Shown piece after piece: positions 10,467 through 21,100 of a stretch of 64,000 bases of DNA. How positions within the stretch are numbered: the first letter of the stretch is position 1; every line of letters begins with the position of its first letter. This DNA comes from Candidatus Chlorobium masyuteum (lineage in GTDB: Bacteria; Bacteroidota; Chlorobiia; Chlorobiales; Chlorobiaceae). The stretch lies in assembly GCF_011601315.1 (NCBI RefSeq), contig NZ_JAAORA010000002.1, positions 310,001-374,000 of the forward strand, written 5' to 3'. The position numbers and the translations under genes were made by a program. Under the pieces are notes generated by a model that was not told where the DNA came from, did not search any database, and saw only the letters and a list, made by a program, of their open reading frames with translations.

Positions 10467-11321
10467 ATGGTCAAGAAGCAATCAGCAAATAGTAATGTTT
10501 CTTCGGGGGGGGCTGTGACTCCGGAGCAGCTTCCCCTGCATGTTCTTCTGGCTGAAGACAGCGTTGTCAATCAGAAAGTAGCTCTTTCCATGCTCGGTAA
10601 ACTCGGCTGTTTTCCCGATGTTGCCGCCAACGGAAGGGAGGCAATTGATGCCATGCGTCAAAAGAGGTATGATCTGGTATTTATGGATTGCCAGATGCCT
10701 GAAATAGATGGTTATGAGGTTACCCGCCGTATTCGGACGGATCACACCCTGCTCTGTTCTCCGGATATTCCTGTTGTTGCCATGACAGCAAATGCCATGA
10801 AAGGAGACCGGGAGAGGTGCTATGAAGCGGGTATGGATGACTTTATGGCAAAGCCGCTGAAAAAATCCGATTTCCAGACGATTCTCGAACGCTATTTTCC
10901 CGGTTTGTTTGTCCGGGAGAGTTCAAAGGAGGCTGGTGCGGATGCGCTTTCAATCGATGATGTCTTTCTGATCGATGATGTTCTTTTCCGCCTACAGAAT
11001 GACCGGGAGATTATCCTTATTATCATTGGCCAGTTTCTTATTGAAGCTGCTCTTCAGATTACAGAGCTTCAGACAGCTGCGTCAGAGCATGACACCGAGA
11101 GAATCCGTATCCTTTCGCATACGATTAAAGGTGCCGCAGCGACAGTTGGAGGTCAGGAACTGAGCAGGAGTGCCGCTATAATAGAGCAGGGGGCCAGGTC
11201 GGGCGATTTAACCGGTATTGATGAACGCCTTCGGGATTTAAATGCAAGTTACCTGCGTTTTAAAAAGAGAGTAGAGGCTTCCGGGTGGTGCGAGGATGAT
11301 GGTGGTCAAGGATCTGTTTAA
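10467..11321 (+). CDS. Orphan receiver-Hpt phosphorelay protein
   Basis: 284 residues: a REC domain (about 25-145) followed by an Hpt domain (about 170-270), with no kinase and no DNA-binding output. The phosphoacceptor is Asp74 in VFMDCQMPEIDG, with the acidic pair in LLAEDS and Lys129 in DDFMAKPL. The Hpt histidine is His218 in SHTIKGAAATVGG. This is the C-terminal layout of a hybrid kinase without the kinase. It could accept phosphate from a separate kinase and pass it on, as LuxU does in Vibrio. A G8 run (10505-10512) lies at codons 13-15. The 147 bp upstream show no kinase remnant that I can recognise. Confidence 0.85.
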   Translation: MVKKQSANSNVSSGGAVTPEQLPLHVLLAEDSVVNQKVALSMLGKLGCFPDVAANGREAIDAMRQKRYDLVFMDCQMPEIDGYEVTRRIRTDHTLLCSPDIPVVAMTANAMKGDRERCYEAGMDDFMAKPLKKSDFQTILERYFPGLFVRESSKEAGADALSIDDVFLIDDVLFRLQNDREIILIIIGQFLIEAALQITELQTAASEHDTERIRILSHTIKGAAATVGGQELSRSAAIIEQGARSGDLTGIDERLRDLNASYLRFKKRVEASGWCEDDGGQGSV

Positions 11322-11341
11322 CATAATGATGATGTGGAATT

Positions 11342-12241
11342 ATGAAGGCAGGGGTTATCGGTCTCGGGAAAATGGGGTTCAATATGGCGCAGCATCTTCT
11401 TCAGTGCGGTCATGAGCTTATTGTCTATGATCTTGCTGATGACGCGGCTCTCGCTCTTGCTGAAAAAGGTGCTGTTGCAGCAGGTTCTGTTGAGGAGCTC
11501 GCCGGTATGCTCGATTCTCCGCGACTCATCTGGCTTATGGTGCCGGCCGGTTTGCCTGTCGATACGACCATAGAGCGGCTTCTGCCACTGCTTGAGCAGG
11601 GTGATATTGTTGTGGACGGCGGCAATTCTCATTATGTCGATTCCGTGAAGCGGGCGGCATATCTTGGTGAGTATGGCATTCATTTTCTTGATGCAGGTAC
11701 CAGTGGCGGGCTTGAAGGAGCGTTGAACGGTGCATGTGTTATGGTCGGTGGTGACAGGGGAGCTTATGAGCTTATCGCGCCGCTGCTTAAAGATCTCTGC
11801 GTTGAAAACGGTTACGGCTATATGGGCAGATCCGGCTCCGGACACTTTGCCAAGATGGTGCATAACGGCATTGAGTATGGTATGATGCAGGCTATGGGTG
11901 AAGGGTTCAATCTGCTTGCATCAAGCGGTTATGACTATGACCTTCATGAGGTTTCAAAAGTGTGGGCGAATGGTTCGGTTATCCGGGGCTGGCTGATGGA
12001 TCTGGTAGTCCGTGCTTTTCAGAAGGATCCCGCTCTTGACACCCTCAGCGGCAGAATCGCTGATTCCGGTGAGGGGCGCTGGACTGTTGAAGCCGCTCTG
12101 GAGCATGAAGTCTCTATTCCGGTGATTTCAGCCTCACTTTTCAGCCGTTTCCGCTCCCGCTCTGATGATAATCTTTCCGACAGGGTTGTGGCAGCACTGC
12201 GCCATGAGTTTGGCGGCCACAGCTTTTCCGGCAAGTCATAA
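11342..12241 (+). CDS. gnd: 6-phosphogluconate dehydrogenase, short form
   Basis: 299 residues, the short YqeC/GndA-like class, which is often NAD-preferring, compared with about 470 for the classical enzyme. It oxidatively decarboxylates 6-phosphogluconate to ribulose 5-phosphate. It has the N-terminal Rossmann motif [16 protein letters not shown], the substrate motif [29 protein letters not shown], and the catalytic Lys-Asn helix [22 protein letters not shown]. It lies 20 nt downstream of the REC-Hpt gene and 10 nt upstream of zwf, so gnd and zwf are clearly co-transcribed. Confidence 0.93.
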   Translation: MKAGVIGLGKMGFNMAQHLLQCGHELIVYDLADDAALALAEKGAVAAGSVEELAGMLDSPRLIWLMVPAGLPVDTTIERLLPLLEQGDIVVDGGNSHYVDSVKRAAYLGEYGIHFLDAGTSGGLEGALNGACVMVGGDRGAYELIAPLLKDLCVENGYGYMGRSGSGHFAKMVHNGIEYGMMQAMGEGFNLLASSGYDYDLHEVSKVWANGSVIRGWLMDLVVRAFQKDPALDTLSGRIADSGEGRWTVEAALEHEVSIPVISASLFSRFRSRSDDNLSDRVVAALRHEFGGHSFSGKS

Positions 12242-12251
12242 AGGAGCCCTC

Positions 12252-13688
12252 ATGCAGGCAAAACCCGATAATTTTACCCTTGTTATTTTTGGAGCAAACA
12301 GTGATCTGGCTGCCCGCAAACTCTTTCCCTCAATCTGTGAACTGGCTCTTTGGGGAGAGATGCCGGAGGCGTTTCGCGTTATCGGGGTCGGGAGGTCAGA
12401 GCTCTCTCATGAGGAGTTTCGTTCCCTTGTGCATGAAAAGCTTGCACGATTCTCGCCCGAAACCGTCCAGGATGAGGCGGCCTTTCTTAAGATCAGCCGA
12501 AAGCTCTTTTATGTCAGAGTCGATCTTGAGGATGTTGCCGGTTATCATGCTCTGCACAACGAGCTGATGGATGTCTCCGGAGAGAGGGGTATCTGCTCGA
12601 ATCTTCTTTTTTATCTCGCGACACCACCTGCTCTTGCCCCGGTTATTGTGCGGAACCTTGAAAGTGCCGGACTTGGAGAGAAAACCGTTTTCTGCGGCGG
12701 ATGGCGCAAAATAATCGTTGAAAAACCCTACGGCCGGAACCTGCAGACGGCGCGGGAACTGAACCGTGTGATTGGTGAGGTGTTCAGCGAAGAGCGGGTG
12801 TTCCGTATTGATCACTATCTCGGCAAGGAGACGGTACAGAATATCATGGTCTTTCGTTTTTCCAACGGGATTTTTGAGCCGTTATGGAACCGCCACTACA
12901 TAGCCAATGTATCCATTACGATTGCGGAGGAGTTCGGTATCCGTGATCGGGGCTCTTTTTATGAAGAGACCGGGCTTTTGCGCGATATCATGCAGAATCA
13001 TGCCCTTCAGCTGCTTGCCGCTGTGGCCATGGAGCCGCCTGTTGATTTTTCTGCTGATGCTGTGCGTGATGAAAAAGCCAAGGTACTTCGTTCGATCCGT
13101 CATTTTTCGTCTGACAGTGCTGAAACATCAGTTGTTCTCGGTCAGTATGAAGGCTATCGCAGCGAAAAAAATGTTGCTGCCGATTCGAAGGTTGAGACCT
13201 TTGCGGCGGTAAAGTTTTTAATTGACAACTGGCGATGGAAAGATGTTCCGTTTTTTGTAAAGGCAGGCAAGAACCTTGCTGAAACAGTGACCGAGATCGT
13301 TATTACGTTCAAGTGCCCTCCCCAAAACTTTTTCGGTATGGCCGATAGCTGCAGCTATACGGCCAATCAGGTGATTCTGCGGATTCAGCCCGAAGAGACC
13401 ATCGCACTGCGGTTTGGAGCAAAACGCCCCGGAGAAGAGGTGATCACTGATCCCGTTTATATGAAATTCGATTACAGAACCTCTTTTTCCGATTCAGGTT
13501 TGACGCCCTATCACCGACTGCTGCTTGACGCCATGGCAGGCGAGCAGATGAACTTTATCCGTCAGGACAGTGTCGAATACTCGTGGGCTATTATAGACTC
13601 CATACGGGAGGCAATCGGCGGACAGGCACCCTCTTTATACCCTGTTCACTCGGGAGGACCTGATGTGGCGCAGCGAATCTATGGCTGA
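12252..13688 (+). CDS. zwf: Glucose-6-phosphate 1-dehydrogenase
   Basis: 478 residues, first step of the oxidative pentose phosphate pathway: glucose 6-phosphate to 6-phosphogluconolactone with NAD(P)H formation. The start MQAKPDNF at 12252 has AAGGAG at 12241-12246, directly after the gnd stop. The substrate motif [19 protein letters not shown] is intact, as is [11 protein letters not shown]. One oddity is the coenzyme loop, which reads [14 protein letters not shown] where the family normally has GAxGDL, so a glycine is replaced by serine. The C-terminus overlaps the convergent pgl gene by 10 nt. Confidence 0.95.
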   Translation: MQAKPDNFTLVIFGANSDLAARKLFPSICELALWGEMPEAFRVIGVGRSELSHEEFRSLVHEKLARFSPETVQDEAAFLKISRKLFYVRVDLEDVAGYHALHNELMDVSGERGICSNLLFYLATPPALAPVIVRNLESAGLGEKTVFCGGWRKIIVEKPYGRNLQTARELNRVIGEVFSEERVFRIDHYLGKETVQNIMVFRFSNGIFEPLWNRHYIANVSITIAEEFGIRDRGSFYEETGLLRDIMQNHALQLLAAVAMEPPVDFSADAVRDEKAKVLRSIRHFSSDSAETSVVLGQYEGYRSEKNVAADSKVETFAAVKFLIDNWRWKDVPFFVKAGKNLAETVTEIVITFKCPPQNFFGMADSCSYTANQVILRIQPEETIALRFGAKRPGEEVITDPVYMKFDYRTSFSDSGLTPYHRLLLDAMAGEQMNFIRQDSVEYSWAIIDSIREAIGGQAPSLYPVHSGGPDVAQRIYG

Positions 13689-14497
13689 GCGGTAAACCAG
13701 AAGAGTCGCCCGTTAACGGGGGAGACAAGGGATGCCGGCAGGTCGCACTCCTCTTTGCGATATATTTTTTCCGCCAGTCGGGCTTTTGCTTTGCCGGAAG
13801 TGAAAAAGAGAACATTCCGGGCATGATTGATCAGCGGGAGGGTAATGGTTATTCGCTTTCCCGGAGGGTTTCCATTCGGTGCATCCACGGCTATAGCCAA
13901 ACGCATTGATTCCTGAAGTGCCTGAACGTTGCCGGCAAAGAGGGATGCAGTATGGCCATCCTCGCCGAGGCCGAGCAGGAGAAGGTCAAAAGCCGGAACA
14001 TTCTCCGGTGTATGAGGATGACCGGGGATAGAAAAGAAAGAGCGGATTGCGGTTTCATACGCTTCGGCAGCCCGTCCGGCATCAGCCTGTTCTGCAGGTA
14101 TTCTGAAGAGATGGTCAACAGGAAGAGGGGAATGAAGAAGCAGTGTCTCCTCCGCCATTCTGTAGTTGCTTTCCGGATGACCGGGAGGTACGCATCGTTC
14201 ATCCCCCCAGAAGATCCATGTCTGCTGCCAGGGCATAAGCGTGAATTGCCCGTTTTTTTCGGTTTGTTCCCCGTCAGGCAGCCGGAGGCCATAATGTTCA
14301 AGGCATCCGGTCTCTATACCATAGGCCAGTTGGCGGTAGAGCGAACGGGGAGAGTTGCCGCCTGCAAGCACAAGAGAGAATCGCCCGTGATCAGCAATTG
14401 AGTGGTAAGCTTCGGTGATGATGAGCGCTGCGGCATGTTCCGTCATAGCGGCGGCGCTTCCACGGTAAAAACTCTTCTCTTGCTTTTGGTTGTTCAT
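13679..14497 (-). CDS. pgl: 6-phosphogluconolactonase (DevB type)
   Basis: 272 residues. It hydrolyses 6-phosphogluconolactone to 6-phosphogluconate, the step between zwf and gnd. Family motifs are [18 protein letters not shown] (sugar-phosphate binding), [22 protein letters not shown] and [18 protein letters not shown]; the protein ends after the [23 protein letters not shown] segment. It is translationally coupled to tkt, whose stop overlaps its ATG, and is convergent with zwf. Confidence 0.94.
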   Translation of the reverse strand: MNNQKQEKSFYRGSAAAMTEHAAALIITEAYHSIADHGRFSLVLAGGNSPRSLYRQLAYGIETGCLEHYGLRLPDGEQTEKNGQFTLMPWQQTWIFWGDERCVPPGHPESNYRMAEETLLLHSPLPVDHLFRIPAEQADAGRAAEAYETAIRSFFSIPGHPHTPENVPAFDLLLLGLGEDGHTASLFAGNVQALQESMRLAIAVDAPNGNPPGKRITITLPLINHARNVLFFTSGKAKARLAEKIYRKEECDLPASLVSPVNGRLFWFTAQP

Positions 14498-16518
14498 CTG
14501 TTGCCATTTCCCTTGATCAGTTTTCTTACTGTTTCTGCGGCATGATCAGCGGTAAACCCGAACTCCTTGAGCGTAGTGATTCCGGGGGCTGATGCTCCGA
14601 AGTGATCTATAGCGATGATTTTTCCTCTCTCTGTGGCATACTTGTGCCATCCGAACGGTGATGCGGCTTCAATGACTACTCTGTTCGTTATTTCCGGTGG
14701 CAGTACTGTGTTTCTGTATGCCTCCGGCTGAAAGTCAAAAAGCTCTGTTGATGGCATCGAGACTACCCGGACAGGTATACCTTCCGCTTCAAGCAGTCGC
14801 TGCGTATCAAGGGCGATATGCACTTCCGCTCCGGTTGCGATGAGTATGGCTGCTTTTTCAGGTGAGGGTGGTTCCCGATGCCAGTCAGCGAGGATGTATC
14901 CCCCTTTCGGAACTCCTGCAGAGACAGGAAAACGGGTTTCGTCGAGTACCGGCAGCGATTGCCGTGAGAGAATGAGAGCCACAGGCGCTCTTGCCGTTAG
15001 CGCCTCTTTCCATGCGGCTTTTGTTTCATTGGCATCGGCCGGACGCAGCACCGTAAAGCCGGGCAGTGCTCTCAGCATGGCGAGCTGTTCAATCGGCTGG
15101 TGTGTTGGTCCGTCCTCACCGAGAGCAATGCTGTCGTGCGTGAAGAGAAAGATGGAGTGAGCCTTCATCAATGCCGCAATTCGAAGGGCGGGTTTCATAT
15201 AGTCCGCAAAGACGAGAAAGGTTGCGCCGTACGGGATGATGATGCCCGACAGAGCCATGCCGTTAATAATTGCCCCCATGGCATGCTCCCTGACGCCGAA
15301 ATGGAGGTTGGCACCGTTCGGATTTTCAGGGCTGAAGTCAATAGTATCCTTGAGCAGGGTTCCACAGGAGGGGGCCAGATCGGCAGAACCTCCGGTAAGG
15401 AAAGGGATTTTTCCGGCGAGTTTTTCGAGAATCTTCTTTGATGCCTGGCGGGTTGCCAATCCGGCAGATGAGTCGAATTCCGGCATCAGCTCTCTCCACC
15501 CCTCCGGCATTCGTCGGGCAAGCCGTTCTTCAAGCGCACCCCATAAATCCGGAAACTCCCGCTGATACTCGTGCTTTAACTCTATCCACTCTTTTTCCAG
15601 AATACTTCCCTTCGTTTTTACCCGGTCAAACTCGTTCTGAACCTCGGGTGGAACATAAAAGGATTTTTCTTCGGGGAAGCCGAACACTTTTTTCAGCAGT
15701 TTCACCTCTTCCTCACCGAGAGGCTCACCATGAGCGGTGGCACTGTCCTGCCTGTTAGGGCTTCCATAGCCGATATTGGTTTTTGCAATGAGGAGCGACG
15801 GGCGGTCGGTGATATTTTTTGAGCGGATCAGGGCCTCTTCTATAGCCTCAGGATCGTTGCCGTCAAGATGTTCAACATGCCAGCCGTAAGCATGGTAACG
15901 TTCTCCGACATTTTCTGTAAAGGCGAGTCGGGTTGAGCCTTCAATGGAAATCCTGTTGCTGTCGTAGAGACAGATCAGCTTGCCGAGTTTCAGATGACCG
16001 GCCAGAGAAGAGGCTTCGCTGCTTATTCCCTCCATCAGGTCACCATCGCTGCAGATGACATAGGTGCAGTAGTCAATCAGTTTGAGCTTTTCGCGGTTCA
16101 GAAGCGCGGCAGTGTGTCGTTCAGCGATGGCCATACCGACCGCAGTGGCAATTCCCTGTCCGAGGGGGCCTGTTGTGGTTTCAACGCCCGGAGTATGGCC
16201 ATACTCGGGATGGCCGGGGGTTTTGCTCCCCCACTGGCGGAAGGCTTTGAGATCATCCAGACTCAGCTCATATCCGCTCAAATGGAGCAGTGCATAGAGG
16301 AGGGCTGAACCGTGTCCGGCTGAAAGGACAAAGCGATCCCGGTTCAGCCAGCGGGGGTTGGCAGGATTGTGGTTGAGGATCCTTGTGAAGAGCACACAGG
16401 CCATCGGAGCAGCTCCGAGCGGCATCCCGGGGTGACCCGAGTTTGCTCTTTCCACCATGTCAACGGCGAGCACTCTTACCGTATTGATGGCTTTCATGTC
16501 AACAGGGCGGTTATGCAT
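14494..16518 (-). CDS. tkt: Transketolase
   Basis: 674 residues, the full length of bacterial transketolase, a thiamine-diphosphate enzyme that moves two-carbon ketol units. It serves both the pentose phosphate pathway and interconversion of sugar phosphates. Visible are [18 protein letters not shown] near the N-terminus, the TPP/Mg motif [20 protein letters not shown] (GDG-type), the middle pyrimidine domain with [20 protein letters not shown], and [20 protein letters not shown]. pgl begins within its stop codon, so tkt and pgl form a two-gene operon that completes the pathway with the facing gnd-zwf. Confidence 0.96.
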   Translation of the reverse strand: MHNRPVDMKAINTVRVLAVDMVERANSGHPGMPLGAAPMACVLFTRILNHNPANPRWLNRDRFVLSAGHGSALLYALLHLSGYELSLDDLKAFRQWGSKTPGHPEYGHTPGVETTTGPLGQGIATAVGMAIAERHTAALLNREKLKLIDYCTYVICSDGDLMEGISSEASSLAGHLKLGKLICLYDSNRISIEGSTRLAFTENVGERYHAYGWHVEHLDGNDPEAIEEALIRSKNITDRPSLLIAKTNIGYGSPNRQDSATAHGEPLGEEEVKLLKKVFGFPEEKSFYVPPEVQNEFDRVKTKGSILEKEWIELKHEYQREFPDLWGALEERLARRMPEGWRELMPEFDSSAGLATRQASKKILEKLAGKIPFLTGGSADLAPSCGTLLKDTIDFSPENPNGANLHFGVREHAMGAIINGMALSGIIIPYGATFLVFADYMKPALRIAALMKAHSIFLFTHDSIALGEDGPTHQPIEQLAMLRALPGFTVLRPADANETKAAWKEALTARAPVALILSRQSLPVLDETRFPVSAGVPKGGYILADWHREPPSPEKAAILIATGAEVHIALDTQRLLEAEGIPVRVVSMPSTELFDFQPEAYRNTVLPPEITNRVVIEAASPFGWHKYATERGKIIAIDHFGASAPGITTLKEFGFTADHAAETVRKLIKGNGNR

Positions 16519-16688
16519 GCATGAACGGTTCAGGTTTTCTTGTGCCTAAAAGTAACAACCTCGATGAGATAAACCGCATGAAGTCATCCAAAGGTTCCGT
16601 TGTCAGAATTCCGGCTTGCTTCTCTGTGGCAGTTGCGTAACTTCTCTTATCGTTTTCCGATAACCCGGATTCATGCAAACGAATCGCT

Positions 16689-17384
16689 ATGGCTCTTTTC
16701 GATGGCTATGGTGTTCTGGTCGGCACCCTCTACAAATATTATTGCGATCATCCTTTCAGCAGGCGAAAATACTACCACTGCAATCTGAAGGTGCAGGCCG
16801 GAAAAAGAGTTTTTCGTTGTCCGGTAGATCTTGACAGCAAAAGGGATGCTCACGGGATTCAATGGCGGGTTATAGAGCTTTTGCCCCAGGCTTTTGACTC
16901 TCTTCTTCGCCTGCCGGATGGATGGCATCCTCTTGATTCAGAGCCGGGTTCCGGTGCCCTGGATTACTATCGTACTCCGGAACTTCAGCCCACTTGTGCC
17001 TGTATTTCAGCTACCCATACGTCTGGAGCCACGGAAAAAAAGAGTCCGGAACCGGAATGTTCTCTCTGTGAAGCCTGGAAATACGGGACTGGTTTTGCGG
17101 CATTCAGGGATCTTGAACCCCTGCTTATGCACGCCAGGAAGCTCTTCATATTCGGTGAACCCTTCCGGACCGGAAACGGAGTTCACAACATTCATCAGAA
17201 TCAGGGTGATTCGCCTCAAAGTCAATGGTATGCGGAAAACGGAGCATGGCAGGACGGAGCCGTTGTTGTTCTTCGCCGCGATCATACCCTTGCCGCTTTT
17301 TTATGCAAATTCAACACCCAAAGTTTTTTCCCTTCCTCCTCAACAGCCCCTGAATCAATTGCTCTTCAGTCGCATGCTCTTTAG
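16689..17384 (+). CDS. DUF2278 (YukJ-like) family protein
   Basis: 231 residues. It begins MALFDGYGVLVGTLYKYY, a variant of the family opening, and has GSGALDYYRTPEL in the middle. The C-terminal signature FGEPFRTGNGVHNIHQNQGDSP followed by NGAWQDGAVVVL is typical of the DUF2278/YukJ family, whose function is unknown. No signal peptide or membrane segment is seen. Start choice rests on family similarity; there is no strong ribosome binding site. It is divergent from tkt and is followed by the long AT-rich region. Confidence 0.8.
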   Translation: MALFDGYGVLVGTLYKYYCDHPFSRRKYYHCNLKVQAGKRVFRCPVDLDSKRDAHGIQWRVIELLPQAFDSLLRLPDGWHPLDSEPGSGALDYYRTPELQPTCACISATHTSGATEKKSPEPECSLCEAWKYGTGFAAFRDLEPLLMHARKLFIFGEPFRTGNGVHNIHQNQGDSPQSQWYAENGAWQDGAVVVLRRDHTLAAFLCKFNTQSFFPSSSTAPESIALQSHAL

Positions 17385-17442
17385 CTGCGAATATATACGC
17401 AGCTCTATATAGTCACTCTTTCTGCATCCTTGTCTGCATGTT

Positions 17443-17465
17443 GTAACGAACTTGCTGTTCGTTAC
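17443..17465. promoter_or_regulatory. Perfect 9-bp dyad, candidate activator site
   Basis: GTAACGAAC, five spacer bases, GTTCGTTAC: a perfect inverted repeat. No T-run follows immediately, so it is not an obvious terminator. It lies about 145 bp upstream of the -24/-12 element at 17611, within the usual range for a sigma-54 enhancer site. Confidence 0.5.
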
Positions 17466-17610
17466 GATGTCTCTGTGCCCCCTTTTTTAATTCCTCCCGG
17501 TTTTATCTGCTGTTGAGTGTTGCAGTGATACACTTTTTTTTGAAACACCTGTGCATCAAACTGATACGATATCGCTCATTATTATTGAAGGAAACAGGAC
17601 TGAATCGGTA

Positions 17611-17626
17611 TGGCATAGTAGTTGCT
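17611..17626 (+). promoter_or_regulatory. Sigma-54 (RpoN) -24/-12 promoter, consensus match
   Basis: TGGCATAGTAGTTGCT matches the published consensus TGGCAYRNNNNTTGCW at every defined position, with GG and GC separated by 10 nt. Transcription would start near 17637 and read toward the adhesin gene at 18114, giving a leader of about 480 nt. Confidence 0.6.
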
Positions 17627-18113
17627 TGATATTTTTGTGCTGATCTATTATATGTTTTTCGAGTGGTTGGCATTAGTATGTTTTTTTGATTCAAAATGTT
17701 TGTTACGAAAATCCGCTTAATAGAATTTTTAATTGAGCATAAAGTGATTCGATCTGTTTGAAATAAGTGCCCGGTTTCATTGTAAAATTATAAGCCGTTT
17801 AAAAATAAAGGAATAAATGGCTTTTTTGAGGCGGTTATCAGATGAAATTTCAAATAGGTAGAGCAATAAAAAGACACAATTATCGCTTTTGGAAGCTCGG
17901 ATTCAGATTGTGTTAATGAGCATTAGTGTATAGCTATTTCGTATACATTTGTTTCGTATTGATGTGCAGTGATATATATAAAATATAGTCATGTATATGT
18001 TATTTATATATCCGCCTGATGAGTTTGACTATGATTTTGCCCTGTAAGGCCGACTGATTCAGTTTTTTTAATACCAATCACATAAACTCTTGTATAACAG
18101 AAAGGAGCATATT

Positions 18114-21100
18114 ATGAGTACCGCCAACAATGCCTACAGTTCGAGTGTCATAACTCTTGAAGACACTTCCCTTATCCTTAAAATTTCCGACTTCATTAAA
18201 AACTATAATCCTGTTGCGAGTGATCCGCTCAGAGTTCAGATAACGACACCTGAGAGTAACGGATCATTGCAATATTTCAACGGGACAAGCTGGGTGGATG
18301 TTGCGGCCAAACAGGTGATTTCGGCTGCTGATATTGCCGCAGGTAAATTGATGTTCGTTCCGGACAAGGATGAAAACGGGAAGGATTACACATCAATCGG
18401 CTTTAAAGTTCTGAATGCCAGGGGTGAAACGGGTTCAGCCAGCAGCCTGAAGATCAATGTGACCGCGGTGAACGATGCTGCTGTTATTTCGGGTACAAGC
18501 ACAGGTCTCATCACTGAAGACAGCGGTAGTTATGGTATTAACGGGAAGCTGAGTGCGAGTGATATTGACAGTGCAGCCACCTTTGTTGCACAGAACTCTG
18601 TGAAGGGCGAATACGGACAGTTCAGTATCCGTAAAGATGGTTCGTGGAGCTACACTGCGGACAATGCAAAACTTCAGGAACTTGGAGGAGAGAAGGCGAA
18701 CGCAACTGAAACCTTTACCGTTAAAACTGCTGACGGGACAACCAAAGAGATTGTAGTGACGTTAAAAGGTGTTGATGAATCGCCGAAAGGCTCCAGGAAC
18801 GAAAACAACCGGGATCGAGATAACGACGATTCGCGTCACGGGGAGGGTGATCATCACGATAACGACGATTCACATCATGGTGATGATGATCATCATGAAA
18901 GCGATGAGCATGAGGAGTCGGAGCATAAACAGGGTGGTGCTGTCAACCATGCACCAACGGTGGCAGGTGCGCTGCTCTCTACGGCAGCCGAAGGTTCATC
19001 ATCCTACACCCTGAACCTGCTTGGCGGTGCGAGTGATGTCGACACGGCTGATACGCTGAGCGTCGGAAGCATCGTTACCTACAGCGTTGACAGTTCATTG
19101 GCCAGCAGCACACCTCCGGCCGGAGTAAGTTTGAGCGGCAGCACGCTGACTGTTGATCCTGCCAACGAAGTCTTCAACCACCTTGCTGTTGGTCAATCAA
19201 TGACCATTCTTGTAAGCTACAGTGTCATTGATACAAAAGGAGCTTCTGTTACGCAGACAGAGACGATCACCGTAACCGGAACGAATGATGGGCCGGTCGC
19301 CGCACTATCGACAAACTCCGCAATGGAAGGCAGTGCAGTGGTGACGGGTTATGTTACTTCAACGGATGCCGATGCCATGCATACAGCAGCCTACTCACTC
19401 GATGTTCCGGTAGCCGGTCTCACGATTAATGCCGATGGCAGCTACAGCTTCAATCCATCCGACGCAGCCTACCAGTCGCTTGCCGCAGGCGAGACGAAAA
19501 ATGTTGTCGCAACCTACACGGTAACAGATGATCAGGGAGCAACAAGCAGCAGCACACTGACCATAACGGTCACAGGCACCAACGATGCACCGGTAGCAGC
19601 AATCGCAACAGCTTCAGCAAGTGAGGATAATGGCATCGTTACAGGAGCAGTAAGCTCAACCGATGCCGATACAGGAGCAACGGCAAGCTATGAGCTTGAT
19701 GCAGCAGTAGCCGGTCTCACGATTAATGCTGATGGCAGCTACAGCTTTGACAGCTCCGACGCAGCCTACCAGTCGCTGGCCGAAGGTGAGACGAAGGATG
19801 TTGTAGCAACCTACACGGTAACGGACGATCAGGGAGCAAAAAGTAGCAGCACCTTGACCATTATGGTGACCGGAACGAACGATGCACCGGTAGCTGAAGT
19901 TGCAGTAAACTCCGCAACAGAAGATGGCGAACTGGTAACAGGCAATGTGACGTCGAGCGATGCAGATGTTACCGGTACGACAGCAGCATATACTCTTGAT
20001 GCTCCGGTAGCCGGTCTCTCGATGGATGCCGATGGCCACTACAGCTTCGAAAGCTCCGATGCAGCCTACCAGTCACTGGCAGCAGGCGAGACGAAGGAAG
20101 TTGTCGCAAGCTTCACCGTAACGGACGATCATGGTGCAACAAGCAGCAACAGCTTGAGCATCACGGTAACGGGTAGCAACGATGCACCGGTAGCAGAAAC
20201 CGCTGTTGCATCAGTAACAGAAGATGCAACGGTAACCGGAGCGGTAATTTCAAGCGATGCTGATGCAGGTGCAACAGCCAGCTACGAGCTGAATGCTCCG
20301 GTTGCCGGTCTCACAATGGATGCCGATGGCAGCTACAGCTTTTACAGCTCTGACGCAGCCTACCAGTCGCTGGCCGAAGGTGAGACGAAGGATGTTGTAG
20401 CAACCTACACGGTAACGGATGATCAGGGAGCGACAAGCAGCAGCACACTGAGCATCACCGTAACAGGCACAAATGACGACCCCTCGATCACCGGACTTTT
20501 GAATTCTGTTAATGTTAATGAGAATCAGACGGCAGTGACTACGGTGAACGCCAGCGATCCTGATCATAATGACACGCTGAGTTACAGCATTCTTCAAACT
20601 ACCGGTACCGACTTTGCCCGGTTTGCCATTGATAATCATGGGGTATTGAGCTTTGTTTCTGCTCCCGACCATGAAAATCCGCAGGATATCGGTGGCACTG
20701 ACGGTGATAACGCCTACGTGGTGGATGTGCAGGTTGCCGATGGCCATGGCGGTAGAGATACGCAAACCCTCACGGTGCATGTGCAGAACATTCTTGATGC
20801 TCCGTCACCCTATACCGGTACCGGAGATCCAAAGGATTATGACTTGTCAGGAGACAAGCCGTTCTCTATAAACGGGACAAAGGAGGACCAGACTTTGACT
20901 GGTGACTCCAGGGCAAATACCATTGATGCATTAGCCGGTAAAGATACGGTGTATGGAAAGGAGGGCAATGACACGATCAATGGTGGAAGCGGTGATGATA
21001 ATCTCTATGGTCAGGCCGGTGATGATACGATCAACGGAGGCTCAGAAAAGGATACCATTTATGGAGGTTCCGGAAACGACCTGATTCATGGCAATGAGAA

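Larger units (their letters stand above)
17385..18113 (+). other. 729-bp AT-rich intergenic region upstream of the adhesin
   Basis: No protein gene of normal size is visible. It contains the perfect dyad at 17443-17465 and the sigma-54-like promoter at 17611-17626. Inside the implied leader is a 24-codon basic mini-ORF (17842-17916, beginning MKFQIGRAIKRHNYRFW), whose translation I cannot support beyond a GAGG 9 nt before the ATG. The last 200 bp are very AT-rich. Base composition differs clearly from the flanking genes. Confidence 0.6.

Noticed and set aside
17637-17760. Qrr-like small RNA starting at the sigma-54 promoter
   Set aside because: There are T-runs but no GC-rich stem before them, so no terminator ends a short transcript; a long leader of the adhesin fits better.
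19656-20780. Open reading frames antisense to the adhesin repeats
   Set aside because: They recur with the repeat period and have odd composition; they are by-products of the repeats.
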